DNA of 8,697 nt. It comes from an uncultured Bacilli bacterium (GTDB lineage: Bacteria > Bacillota_I > Bacilli_A > RF39 > UBA660). The stretch's first letter is position 1; every line of letters begins with the position of its first letter. The notes beneath the pieces were generated by a model. That model was not told the DNA's origin. It saw only the letters and a program-made list of their open reading frames with translations, and searched no databases. The DNA lies in NCBI GenBank assembly GCA_934086395.1, contig CAKOIE010000039.1:1-8697 (forward strand). Reading direction: 5' to 3'. The position numbers were made by a program, and so were the translations under genes. Of the stretch, positions 1 through 6,845 are shown in pieces.

Positions 1-37
1 CGCAATTTAATTTTACTATATTTCTTCTAAAATAAAA

Positions 38-66
38 AGACTATTAACAAAAATTTCTTTTGTCAA
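38..66 (-). promoter_or_regulatory. Leftward promoter leaving the window
   Basis: On the minus strand a perfect -35 box TTGACA (61-66) is followed after 17 bp by TAGTCT (38-43), a weak -10 keeping T1, A2 and the final T. The region to its left holds no open frame within the window, so any gene it drives lies outside. The -35 match and spacing are good and the -10 is poor. Confidence 0.35.
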
Positions 67-73
67 CAGCCTG

Positions 74-97
74 AAAGTATTAATAAAATACTTTTTT
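74..97 (+). terminator. Rho-independent terminator, rightward
   Basis: An 8-bp perfect stem (AAAGTATT 74-81 with AATACTTT 87-94) around a 5-nt loop runs directly into a T tract ending at 97. No plus-strand gene precedes it inside the window, so it would end a transcript entering from the left, or it is a leftover of a deleted gene. Confidence 0.5.
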
Positions 98-125
98 ATT
101 ATACAATTTTAAAAATTAAACCAAT

Positions 126-160
126 AAAAAAATAAGGTAAGGAACTCTAATATTCCCTAC
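126..160 (-). terminator. Terminator of the SH3-like gene remnant
   Basis: Read on the minus strand, GTAGGGAA (160-153) pairs with TTCCTTAC (144-137), allowing one G-U pair, around an 8-nt loop. A T7 run follows shortly after (132-126). It lies 9 bp beyond the stop codon of the SH3-like remnant. It faces the rightward terminator at 74-97. Confidence 0.55.
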
Positions 161-168
161 TTATAATA

Positions 169-294
169 TTATAGATATTTATTCCAACTATTTGGAAGAT
201 ATACAGTTACACCATCATAAATAATTTTATCCCATTTATAGCCATTGGCTATTCCAACATTATTTTCTACTAATTCACATTTGTTCCACACTTC
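169..294 (-). pseudogene. C-terminal remnant, SH3-like domain protein
   Basis: A minus-strand frame of about 41 residues ends at the stop 169-171. It reads like the last strands of a bacterial SH3-like domain: a G-Y-x-W-D-K-I stretch, then Y-D-G-V-T-V-Y, then an N-S-W-x-K-Y-L ending. Such domains sit at the C-terminus of cell-wall hydrolases and secreted proteins. There is no start codon. Going upstream the frame passes into the group II intron-like segment and meets a stop at 304-306, so only the tail survives. The terminator at 126-160 follows at the expected distance, which supports a genuine gene end. The family is inferred from residue pattern only. The exact left boundary against the intron piece, roughly 275-295, is uncertain. 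Confidence 0.45.
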
Positions 295-405
295 CTTTAG
301 CCCCTACCTCACGGTTGATGCGTTGTGCTTCTCTAATACTTCGCAGATACTTACGCGTATAGTGGACTTTCACCACCTAGTTATATGCCATATAAGATTA
401 CGTTC
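295..405 (-). mobile_element. Group II intron fragment (5' domain I part)
   Basis: This stretch is clearly richer in G+C than its surroundings and does not read as protein on either strand in a convincing way. On the minus strand it shows the layout of domain I in bacterial group II introns. There is a GTGG-TGAAAGT-CCAC hairpin (376-362), then a segment around ACGCGTAAGT, then an ACC-GTGA-GGT hairpin capped by a GNRA tetraloop (315-306), followed by a purine-rich GGAAG stretch. No reverse transcriptase, domain V or 3' end is present. It lies exactly between the SH3-like remnant and the mob remnant, so it may have seeded or marked the rearrangement that joined them. The boundaries are approximate, and identification rests on recalled sequence pattern plus the two hairpins. 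Confidence 0.5.
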
Positions 406-406
406 T

Positions 407-1135
407 ATCGAATCTTTTAATAAAGAATATCAGACTAATTATAAGTTAAAACCAAAATTAAAAGGTAGAAACAAAGACTATCATATAACTGAAATGGATA
501 ACTATCAACAAATGAAAAATAACATTGAAATACATCAGAGAAATCTAAAATTAATTGAAGAAAAGAACAATAATTTATCTAATAAAACTAAAGAAATTGA
601 AGAAATATTAGATAATTTAAAATCAAAAGGTTTTGTAAAAAGTGAATTAGTATTAAAAGTTATTGATAGAGATAAAATGATTGCATTTATTCATTTAATT
701 GATAGAACTATTGCTGAATATCAAAGTGTTGCAGAACTAACAACCACCCTAAAAGAAGTGGAAACAGAATTACTAAATAATTGTGATAGATTAAAATTGT
801 TAGAACAAGATAATGATGATTTATCTTTAAAAGTTGATAGTTTAACAAAAAATATTAAAGAAAAAGATGAAGAAATATCTGACCTTAAGAAAGAAAATCT
901 TAATTTAAAATCCCTTTTACAAAAGTTAAAAGATAAATTTTATTTTGTAAAACATTTCATTATTACTAAAATTTTAGATTACAAAGAGAAAGAAAAATAT
1001 GTTCAACTTATTCGTGATTTATATGAGCATAGAGGTTTAGACGAAGATGATTATAAAGAATTAATAAATTTTTCTAAACCTATTAATAGTTCAAGAGATT
1101 ATATAACAAAAGAAAAAGATGATTATGAGCGTTAA
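407..1135 (+). pseudogene. MobV-type relaxase (Pre/Mob), C-terminal remnant, copy 1
   Basis: This is about 242 in-frame residues without a plausible start codon of their own. The early part (an E-S-F-N-K-E-Y-x-T-N-Y stretch, then G-R-N-K-D-Y-H) matches the region just after the catalytic domain of plasmid recombination/mobilisation enzymes of the MobV class. The rest is a long charged coiled coil ending in a basic, aromatic tail with terminal D-D-Y-E-R, also typical of that family. MobV relaxases nick at oriT to start conjugative mobilisation. Their N-terminal catalytic domain with its metal-binding histidines is missing here, so this piece cannot act. The open frame extends left to an ATG at 245, but that part is antisense to the intron and SH3-like pieces. 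Residues encoded from 770 on are duplicated at 2365-2730. Confidence 0.6.
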
Positions 1136-1157
1136 TGCTTAGAATCATTCTTTATTT
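1115..1157 (+). terminator. Stop-overlapping hairpin terminator, mob copy 1
   Basis: AAAGATGATT (1115-1124) pairs with AATCATTCTTT (1143-1153), with one bulged base. An inner AGCG/TGCT stem (1128-1131 with 1136-1139) holds the TAA stop codon in its loop. A T-rich tract follows. It separates the mob remnant from the convergent gene whose stop is at 1157-1159. The second mob copy has the same device with a better stem. Confidence 0.5.
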
Positions 1158-1858
1158 TAAAATCTTTTTAATCTTTTTACTGGACCTTCTTGTTTGTGAG
1201 GAGCAAATGCATTCATTTTTTCGTCCCAAAGTTCAATAACATCCATTAATGTATTATCTCCTCTGTCATCTAAAACATCCCAATACTCTCTAGGAAGTGG
1301 ACTTTCACTTACACCTGAGAACATTCTATGTCCTGCTTGTTGTTCTGCTCTAAATTGTCTTCTTCTGCGTTCTAATTCTCTAGGATTAGTTACTTCTACA
1401 CCATTAGCATAAAATGTTACATCTTCAGCCATTGTTTCTTTCCAACCAAATAATTGACAATTATCTTTCGCAAATCTTCCTGTAAAGAATGTTTTACGAA
1501 TTTTCATAATATCTTCAAAAATTAAATCCTTTTTATATCCAAAATATTCAAGAAGTGCCGCCAAATTACATGCATCATTTATTACTATACTATTTTCTCC
1601 TAAATTTAGACATGTATTATCATCTGTAACATTAAGGATAGGATAATTTGGAGATCTATATAATAAGTCGTTAGATAATTTATCTTCATTTGGCACAAAT
1701 AACATACTTCTATAACTTCTCCAGGAATCTGTACTCAATTGCCCTGGTTTAGTTCTAAAAAAGTCGTCATCACCCTCATAACGATATATACTATCTGTTC
1801 TTACAACTTCACCAACGTAAATTTCATCTCTACACACTACATATCTTTTGTTTTCCAT
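1157..1858 (-). CDS. Hypothetical protein, 233 aa, soluble
   Basis: This is an intact gene with a strong ribosome site (AGGGAGGT, 9 bp before the ATG at 1858) and a well-formed promoter. I do not recognise the family. The product appears cytoplasmic: no signal peptide and no membrane segment. The N-terminal third is rich in Asp, Arg and Tyr. A middle segment (about residues 90-140) looks helical and contains D-A-C-N-L-A-A-L-L-E-Y-F-G-Y-K-K and a T-F-F-T-G-R-F stretch. A strongly basic E-R-R-R-R-Q-F-R-A helix lies near residues 162-172, and the C-terminus is basic (K-R-L-K-R-F). The basic helix and tail would suit nucleic-acid contact, but that is only inference. It is convergent with mob copy 1. 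The gene upstream of it is truncated. A 10-bp inverted repeat brackets its promoter, so expression is probably controlled. Confidence 0.75.
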   Translation of the reverse strand: MENKRYVVCRDEIYVGEVVRTDSIYRYEGDDDFFRTKPGQLSTDSWRSYRSMLFVPNEDKLSNDLLYRSPNYPILNVTDDNTCLNLGENSIVINDACNLAALLEYFGYKKDLIFEDIMKIRKTFFTGRFAKDNCQLFGWKETMAEDVTFYANGVEVTNPRELERRRRQFRAEQQAGHRMFSGVSESPLPREYWDVLDDRGDNTLMDVIELWDEKMNAFAPHKQEGPVKRLKRF

Positions 1859-1873
1859 ACAAAAACCTCCCTT

Positions 1874-1919
1874 TAATTGCTATATATATAATAACATAAA
1901 TCTTTTAAAATAGCAATTA
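1874..1919. repeat. 10-bp inverted repeat bracketing a promoter (possible operator)
   Basis: TAATTGCTAT (1874-1883) and ATAGCAATTA (1910-1919) are perfect inverted copies 36 bp apart start to start. The right arm covers the -35 box and the stop codon of the upstream gene remnant. The left arm covers the likely transcription start. This placement fits a repressor site for looping or cooperative binding. It could alternatively be a weak terminator hairpin for the upstream remnant, but no T run follows it on the minus strand. Confidence 0.4.
1888..1916 (-). promoter_or_regulatory. Promoter of the 233-aa gene
   Basis: On the minus strand the -35 TTGCTA (1916-1911) and -10 TATTAT (1893-1888) are separated by exactly 17 bp. 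Transcription would start near 1881, about 22 bp before the ATG at 1858, leaving room for the ribosome site. The -35 lies inside one arm of the inverted repeat at 1874-1919. Confidence 0.55.
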
Positions 1920-2364
1920 TTCATATTTTTCCATAATCTTTTTTGTTTCTTTTGTTATGTAATCTCTTTTTTTGTTTTTACAATAGGTATCTATTTTTCT
2001 TAAAATAAATTTAGATCTAGGTGATGCCATATCAATTAAACTGATTATGTTAATTAATAATAATACAGCAGCAATAATAAAATTACCAGTAGTTATTATA
2101 GAATATACTATCGCATATATTCCTAAAGCTAAGATTAGAAAAAATAATATATAATATACCGTTTTTAAAATTTTTATATTCTTGTTAAAGTCGGCTTCTG
2201 CTTTTTGTTCAGCTTCAACAATAAATTTCTTCTGTATAGATAGTTCCTTTTTTAAGTTTCTTTCTTTTGTATCTTCTAATTCTTTCTTTATTGATTCGAT
2301 TTCTTTATCTCTTTTAGTTAAAAAATCTAATAGACTTTCTTTTGTAACAAGTTCTGAATCATTA
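1917..2364 (-). pseudogene. C-terminal remnant: coiled coil plus two membrane helices
   Basis: About 148 residues remain, ending at the stop 1917-1919. They comprise a charged heptad-like coiled coil (R-D-K-E-I-E-S-I-K-K-E-L-E onward), two hydrophobic helices (roughly T-V-Y-Y-I-L-F-F to Y-S-I-I, and N-F-I-I-A-A-V-L-L-L to S-L-I-D), and a short basic cytoplasmic tail with a K-K-R-D-Y-I-T-K-E end. The layout is that of a membrane-anchored C-terminus of a larger protein whose N-terminal part is gone. The open frame continues to 2531, but from about 2365 it is simply the complement of the second mob copy and is not protein of this gene. I cannot name the family. It has no terminator before the promoter of the next gene. 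Confidence 0.5.
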
Positions 2365-2730
2365 TTATTAAGTAATCGTGATAGATTAAAATTGTTAGAA
2401 AAAAATAATGAAGATTTATCTCTAAATGTTGATAGATTAACAAAAAGTATTAAAGAAAAAGATGAAGAAATATCTGAACTTAAGAAAGAAAATCTTAATT
2501 TAAAATCTTTTTTAGAAAAGTTAAAAGACAAATTTTATTTTATAAAACATTTTATTTTTACTAAACTTATAGACCATAAAGAAAAAGATAAATATGTTCA
2601 ACTAACTCATGATTTATATGAGCATAGAGGATTAGATGAAGTTGATTATAAAGAATTAATAAATTTTTCTAAACCTATTAATAGTTCAAGAGATTATATA
2701 GCAAAAGAAAAAGATGATTATGAGCGTTAA
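2365..2730 (+). pseudogene. MobV-type relaxase C-terminal remnant, copy 2
   Basis: The last 121 residues of a mob gene, collinear without gaps with 770-1135. By hand count about 100 of 121 residues are identical, including the final stretch up to D-D-Y-E-R. There is no start codon or ribosome site. The frame runs upstream to an ATG at 2182, but that section is antisense to the membrane-protein remnant. Homology to copy 1 begins sharply at the Leu-Leu codons (2365), which marks the junction. The sequence divergence shows that the copies are not a recent tandem duplication but two related elements' ends brought together. Confidence 0.6.
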
Positions 2731-2752
2731 TGCTTTTAATCATCTTTTATAT
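2709..2752 (+). terminator. Stop-overlapping hairpin terminator, mob copy 2
   Basis: AAAAGATGATTA (2709-2720) pairs perfectly with TAATCATCTTTT (2737-2748). An inner AGCG/TGCT stem (2723-2726 with 2731-2734) encloses the TAA stop (2728-2730). Because the outer stem starts with A4 and ends with T4, it can work in both directions. It lies between mob copy 2 and the convergent J-domain gene. Confidence 0.6.
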
Positions 2753-2766
2753 TTATCTAGCAAAAG

Positions 2767-3354
2767 TTACAAACTTTTTGATTTTCTTCTTGAATTTTTC
2801 TTAGATAAATTTTTTTCATAATCAATAATATTATTAAAATCAGTATATAATCTCTCTAACATATCCATTTCGTTTATATTTAATTTTTTATAATAATCAA
2901 ACACTAATCTTATATATCTGGTTGAAAAATTATCTATCCAATTAATAAAATCTTGTTGTGTATATTCATCAAAATCAATTGAGTTATAAAATTCATACAT
3001 TTTATCATAATTATAAGATGCTCTTGTATATGTTCTAGATTGATTTTCTTTTTTTGTACTTGTATTATTGTTTTGTTTACTAGATTCATCAACATTACTT
3101 GAATGTGGATACTGACCGCTTTCTCTAAGTGTTTGGTCATATAATTTTCTTGCTTCTACATCTCTTAAAACACTATATGCTCCATTTATTTTACACATCA
3201 TTTCATGACACGTTTTATTATTTGTACCAGGATTAACATCAGGATGATATTCCATAGCCATTCTTCTATATGCTATTTTAATTTCTTCAAGAGTAGCAGT
3301 TGGTGATACTCTTAATATTTCATATAATGTTTGTTCATTATTGTTTTTTTGCAT
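2767..3354 (-). CDS. Small J-domain (DnaJ-like) co-chaperone, 195 aa
   Basis: The N-terminus is a clear J-domain (residues about 8-78): L-Y-E-I-L-R-V, the helix A-Y-R-R-M-A-M-E-Y, the invariant His-Pro-Asp at 37-39, and the closing A-R-K-L-Y-D-Q. J-domains stimulate the ATPase of an Hsp70 (DnaK). The Gly/Phe segment and zinc-finger repeats of true DnaJ are absent, so this is a specialised class C type that probably delivers a specific client. A polar Asn/Ser/Thr/Lys linker (about 85-110) leads to an acidic, aromatic helical region (D-F-D-E-Y-T-Q-Q-D-F) and a basic Lys/Arg/Ser tail, none of which I recognise. Ribosome site AAGGGGGG precedes the ATG. It lies 84 bp downstream of the TPR/HEPN gene in the same direction but has its own promoter. 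No DnaK or GrpE gene is in the window. Confidence 0.85.
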   Translation of the reverse strand: MQKNNNEQTLYEILRVSPTATLEEIKIAYRRMAMEYHPDVNPGTNNKTCHEMMCKINGAYSVLRDVEARKLYDQTLRESGQYPHSSNVDESSKQNNNTSTKKENQSRTYTRASYNYDKMYEFYNSIDFDEYTQQDFINWIDNFSTRYIRLVFDYYKKLNINEMDMLERLYTDFNNIIDYEKNLSKKNSRRKSKSL

Positions 3355-3381
3355 AATTATCCCCCCTTAAATTTGTATTAT

Positions 3382-3410
3382 AGTATAACATAAAAATATA
3401 TTATTTGCAA
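3382..3410 (-). promoter_or_regulatory. Promoter of the J-domain gene
   Basis: Minus strand TTGCAA (3410-3405), 17-bp spacer, TATACT (3387-3382). A second TATAAT-like phase overlaps it immediately downstream. It sits in the 84-bp gap after the TPR/HEPN gene, so the J-protein can be made independently as well as by read-through. No terminator hairpin is visible in the gap. Confidence 0.6.
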
Positions 3411-3438
3411 ATTCAACCAAATAGATTTATTAATAATA

Positions 3439-5736
3439 CTAGAAAATTGTTAAAATTGTTTCTTTTAATATTTGCCATATCATTGCCGCATTTCTATCAT
3501 TAATTGAATATTTTTTCCTTATTTCAACAGCAGGATGAATTGCATTTCTATACTCTCTTACATAATGGTCTAAATGATATATAGTATTATTTATTAATTT
3601 TTCTTCTTTAGCCACATATAGCATTTGTTCAATTCCCATTCTATCTAAATTTATTATTGTTTTTTTACCATTAATATCAATTTTATATTTTTTTATACCA
3701 CTATTTTTTAAAATATAAGTTAAGATCGTTTCTATTATACTTCCTCCCAGTATTATAGTAGATTTATATTGTTGTGCCACATATGCAATTGCACATTCTT
3801 TTAAATCGCGTTTTAAAATTTTTACTAAATCTTTATCTGAAATCTTATTTAAATTTTTTATTAATTCCTCATTATATCCTATTAAATTTAATTTCTCATA
3901 ATTAATATTATCCGATATTTTTTTATATTCTTTATTTTTATTTATTGTGCTTGATAGATTATTTAATAATTCAAATAAATCCATATCTACAACAATATTA
4001 TCTTTTTGTTTTATATAAAAACCTTTTGATATAAACATATTACAATATTTTTTTATATTTTCTTTACTCAAATTTTCAAATTTTGTAATATCAATTTTAT
4101 CAATATTAATTATATTATATTTATCTCTTTGCATAGATAGTATCAATAATATTTCTAAGAAATCAAAATTATTAATAATTAAATCGCTTCTTGCTTCGCT
4201 TTGTTTTAATATTCTTTTTGAAATTCTTTCACAATTGTTTTTATATATATCTTCAAATTCATCTAATTTTAATGCTTTGTTAAATAAATCGCTTGCCTTT
4301 GATAAAAATCCTAATTCTTCATAAATAGTTCCTAAATTATTAAAAGTAGCATGACTTTTTTCAATTTTTAGATTTAATTCATATAGACTTTTTGAAAATA
4401 GAATATCAAAATTTCTTGCAGAATAAGCCATTTCAAAAAGTGGTAATTTGTCTTTTTGCAAAGTAATTTTTTTAATTCCAATTTGATTAGATATTTTATA
4501 AATTAATTCATATTTTTTTAAATCATAACATTTATCTATGAATGGTGTTACAATACATTGATAAATTTCATTAGTTAAATAAGTTGTTTTTAAAAATTCC
4601 ATGAAATCTATTTGAAATAATAATATTTCATCATCTGCAACATCTTCTAAAATTGTGTCTAAAGTTATTTCTAGTTTATCATAACTATGTATTGGAGATT
4701 CTAAATATGTTTTAAAAGCATTCTGTTTTTCTTTTAATGCATCATACATATAGCAAACGCTTTTATAATAATCTATATAATTATCAAACAAATTCTTTCC
4801 AGATATAATATCATTAATATTTTTTTTAGAAAATCTTACAATACTAAAAAATTGAGTGGGATAAAACAAATATAGTGAATATATCACAGAAAGTCTTTGC
4901 TTTAATTGCTTGTTTTTTGAACAATAGTTAATCATTTCAGTAAACATAAACTTATATAATTTTGAAAAATTCATTTCAAATGAATAAGTATAATCATCTA
5001 GATCCATATATTTTATTGCTATAGGTAATTTATATACTGTTTCTTGAAATTTCTTATTTTCATTCAATTTCATATAGCAATAAGCTAAAAAAATATGCAA
5101 ATTATTCTCCAAAATATTGTCATTATTAAGATTCATTAGATTTTCTAATTTTTCTTTTGCCTGAATTAATTCGGATTTATTTGAACTACTCATCAATTTA
5201 GCTACACCTATTGCAAAGATAAAAAATATATAATTTATTTTATCTTTTACTTTTTTTGAATAATTATCTAATTCTACTAGTTTATTCCACATTTGTTGTG
5301 AAAAGAAAAATTGACTATATAATAAAATAAATTTCTCTTTAAAAATAGGTGTATCTTTTATTTGAACATAAAATTCTTTTTTTTGCTCATCACTTTTTAA
5401 TTTGAATGCAAATTGATTTAAATATTGAGAACGAGGAAATTTTTTTAATGCACTTTGTATTGTAGATTCTAATATTATTTTGTCATCTTCTAATTTTGAA
5501 TATAATATATAATATGGCTCTTCAACAAATTTCGAATTAATACACATTTTTATATATCTTTTGGCTTTAAGAATATTTTTATTTTTATTATCATAATCAT
5601 TATTAATTAGTGAAATTAAATAATAATATTTAATCTTGTTTTTTTCATCTAAATCACATGTTTTTATTATTTCTTCTATTTCTTTCTCAGCTTCAATATA
5701 ATCTTTATTTCTAATTAATTTAAGTACTTCGTTCAT
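3439..5736 (-). CDS. TPR/helical-repeat protein with C-terminal HEPN-like domain, 765 aa
   Basis: Almost the whole protein is helical-repeat in character. One recognisable TPR lies at about residues 461-492 (N-N-L-G-T-I-Y-E-E-L-G then A-L-K-L-D), and the first 450 residues look like degenerate repeats. The C-terminal ~125 residues resemble HEPN/DUF4145-type domains: a helix E-C-A-I-A-Y-V-A-Q-Q-Y-K-S-T-I-I-L-G-G-S-I-I-E followed near the end by R-E-Y-R-N-A-I-H-P. Arg727 and His734 fit the R-x4-6-H motif of HEPN ribonucleases. Some such domains are inactive scaffolds. The ATG at 5736 is preferred because GGTGAT lies just before it. A TTG start at 5778 has no ribosome site. By family knowledge, large repeat-plus-HEPN proteins are often RNA-targeting effectors in phage defence. 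That role here is inference. Confidence 0.7.
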   Translation of the reverse strand: MNEVLKLIRNKDYIEAEKEIEEIIKTCDLDEKNKIKYYYLISLINNDYDNKNKNILKAKRYIKMCINSKFVEEPYYILYSKLEDDKIILESTIQSALKKFPRSQYLNQFAFKLKSDEQKKEFYVQIKDTPIFKEKFILLYSQFFFSQQMWNKLVELDNYSKKVKDKINYIFFIFAIGVAKLMSSSNKSELIQAKEKLENLMNLNNDNILENNLHIFLAYCYMKLNENKKFQETVYKLPIAIKYMDLDDYTYSFEMNFSKLYKFMFTEMINYCSKNKQLKQRLSVIYSLYLFYPTQFFSIVRFSKKNINDIISGKNLFDNYIDYYKSVCYMYDALKEKQNAFKTYLESPIHSYDKLEITLDTILEDVADDEILLFQIDFMEFLKTTYLTNEIYQCIVTPFIDKCYDLKKYELIYKISNQIGIKKITLQKDKLPLFEMAYSARNFDILFSKSLYELNLKIEKSHATFNNLGTIYEELGFLSKASDLFNKALKLDEFEDIYKNNCERISKRILKQSEARSDLIINNFDFLEILLILSMQRDKYNIINIDKIDITKFENLSKENIKKYCNMFISKGFYIKQKDNIVVDMDLFELLNNLSSTINKNKEYKKISDNINYEKLNLIGYNEELIKNLNKISDKDLVKILKRDLKECAIAYVAQQYKSTIILGGSIIETILTYILKNSGIKKYKIDINGKKTIINLDRMGIEQMLYVAKEEKLINNTIYHLDHYVREYRNAIHPAVEIRKKYSINDRNAAMIWQILKETILTIF

Positions 5737-5809
5737 AATATCACCACTTCTAACAATAATTTTATCATAAATCGACAATTTTCTTAAAACTTTTTCTAGA
5801 TTTTATGCT

Positions 5810-5837
5810 AATATATTATTAGTGATTTATATATCAA
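5810..5837 (-). promoter_or_regulatory. Candidate promoter of the TPR/HEPN gene
   Basis: Minus strand TTGATA (5837-5832), 16-bp spacer, TATATT (5815-5810). Transcription would begin about 65 bp before the ATG at 5736. The region is AT-rich, so chance matches are easy. Confidence 0.35.
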
Positions 5838-5871
5838 TTCGTGTATTGAAAAAAAAGTTATATATACCTAC

Positions 5872-5920
5872 GACGTTGGCTCCATAAAAAAAATTCACGT
5901 CAGATAATGACGTTTTTTTA
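5872..5920. terminator. Bidirectional terminator hairpin with a competing third arm
   Basis: ACGTCA (5897-5902) and TGACGT (5908-5913) form a perfect stem with a 5-nt GATAA loop. On the plus strand a T7 tract follows directly. On the minus strand a T8 tract follows after three bases, so the hairpin also ends the nuclease gene's transcript before the TPR/HEPN gene. A further GACGT (5872-5876) can pair with ACGTC (5897-5901), giving an alternative fold on the plus strand. Confidence 0.6.
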
Positions 5921-6060
5921 TGCACTAAATTGCCACTCCCATCCCAACAAATCCTGAATTTATTGTCATTTCATAAAATTAAATTATTAATGATGAAATT
6001 TTTGAAAAAAACAAATAATCAAAAAAATAAGACATGAATAAGACCTGAAAATTAAAAAAA
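5921..6060. other. Rest of the 324-bp intergenic gap 5737-6060
   Basis: I see no gene in 5921-6060. It holds a weak 7-bp inverted repeat (ATTTCAT 5968-5974, ATGAAAT 5993-5999). It also holds a tandem pair of 11-mers, AATAAGACATG (6026-6036) and AATAAGACCTG (6037-6047), differing at one base, just beyond the stop codon of the nuclease-like gene. The left half of the gap contains the terminator hairpin and the candidate TPR/HEPN promoter. Confidence 0.4.
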
Positions 6061-6810
6061 CTACAATTTATTTTTTTTAAAATTAATAATATCTTCTTTT
6101 ATAAAATTCCATCTAATACAAACAATATATCTATCTTTATCATTTTTAGAATCATCATTAATGTTACGCTTTTTTGGACCAATTGTCATACAAGCAACAT
6201 GTGGAGATGTAAAATCCAAACATCTCTTAGATAATATTAAATCATATAAATCATATTTCTTTATCCAAACATAATCATCGACTGTTCCACAAATCAAAAC
6301 ATCAATATCATAATCAGAATTCCTGCCTCGTACAATAAACCTATCAATCATATCAACTATCAGTCTTGTTTTATTTATTTCGTTATTGAACATATCCAAA
6401 TCATTTTGATGAAACAACTTATATTCTTCTGAACTTAATCGTTTCGAAAAATCAATATTTCCTTCTCCATCCCTCGCATAACCATAATGATAATTCATAT
6501 ATTTATCAATAACTTTATAAGGTATACCAATATTTCCTAAATATCTCTTAAATTCCTGAATTTGTTCATGATGTACTGAATTACTATTTCCACATTTTAA
6601 ACTGACATTTTTTACATAATTTTTAAACTTAATAAAAATATCTGTTTTTTTTACAATTTTATTTTTCCAACACCTAATTTTTTCACTATCATCAATAGTC
6701 AAAGGAAATAAATCAGTTAAAAAATTTTTAGAATTATCATCTAACTGAGAAAAATATTTATTATTAAAAAGTTCTACAAAGTCATACTCATTTTGATATC
6801 CATAATTCAT
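6061..6810 (-). CDS. Putative PD-(D/E)XK-superfamily nuclease, 249 aa
   Basis: I read this as a restriction-like nuclease from its motif layout, not from a certain family match. An N-terminal helix carries Glu8 and Glu13. Asp57 follows a Lys-Lys-Thr (K-K-T-D-I-F-I-K), 12 residues later comes V-S-L-K (Lys72), and then G-N-S-N-S-V-H-H-E-Q with Glu82. The spacing Asp, strand, Ser-Leu-Lys matches a PD-(D/E)XK core in which the acidic residue of E-x-K is replaced by Ser, and nearby Glu82 could compensate. The C-terminal part ends with a strand-rich R-Y-I-V-C-I-R-W segment after H-V-A-C-M-T-I-G-P-K. The ATG at 6810 has GGAG six bases upstream. It is divergent from the ASCH gene and has no adjacent methyltransferase, so it is not an ordinary restriction-modification pair. 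Confidence 0.5.
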   Translation of the reverse strand: MNYGYQNEYDFVELFNNKYFSQLDDNSKNFLTDLFPLTIDDSEKIRCWKNKIVKKTDIFIKFKNYVKNVSLKCGNSNSVHHEQIQEFKRYLGNIGIPYKVIDKYMNYHYGYARDGEGNIDFSKRLSSEEYKLFHQNDLDMFNNEINKTRLIVDMIDRFIVRGRNSDYDIDVLICGTVDDYVWIKKYDLYDLILSKRCLDFTSPHVACMTIGPKKRNINDDSKNDKDRYIVCIRWNFIKEDIINFKKNKL

Positions 6811-6845
6811 TTTATCTCCATTTCTATTTTAGCAATTTTTTATAT

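Noticed and set aside
245..406. ATG at 245 as the start of the mob-like protein
   Set aside because: This stretch is antisense to the SH3-like remnant and the group II intron piece. It lacks a ribosome site and has unlike base composition.
2182..2364. N-terminal extension of mob copy 2 on the plus strand
   Set aside because: It is the complement of a coiled-coil/membrane protein remnant, is Ser/Phe-rich as antisense frames are, and homology to copy 1 begins only at 2365.
2365..2531. N-terminal part of the minus-strand membrane protein frame
   Set aside because: It is the complement of mob copy 2 and has no ribosome site at the ATG.
2934..3140. 68-residue minus-strand frame inside the J-domain gene
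   Set aside because: It is a shadow frame fully within a well-supported gene.
5737..5778. TTG start 14 codons upstream for the TPR/HEPN protein
   Set aside because: There is no ribosome site before it, while the ATG at 5736 has GGTGAT in the right place.
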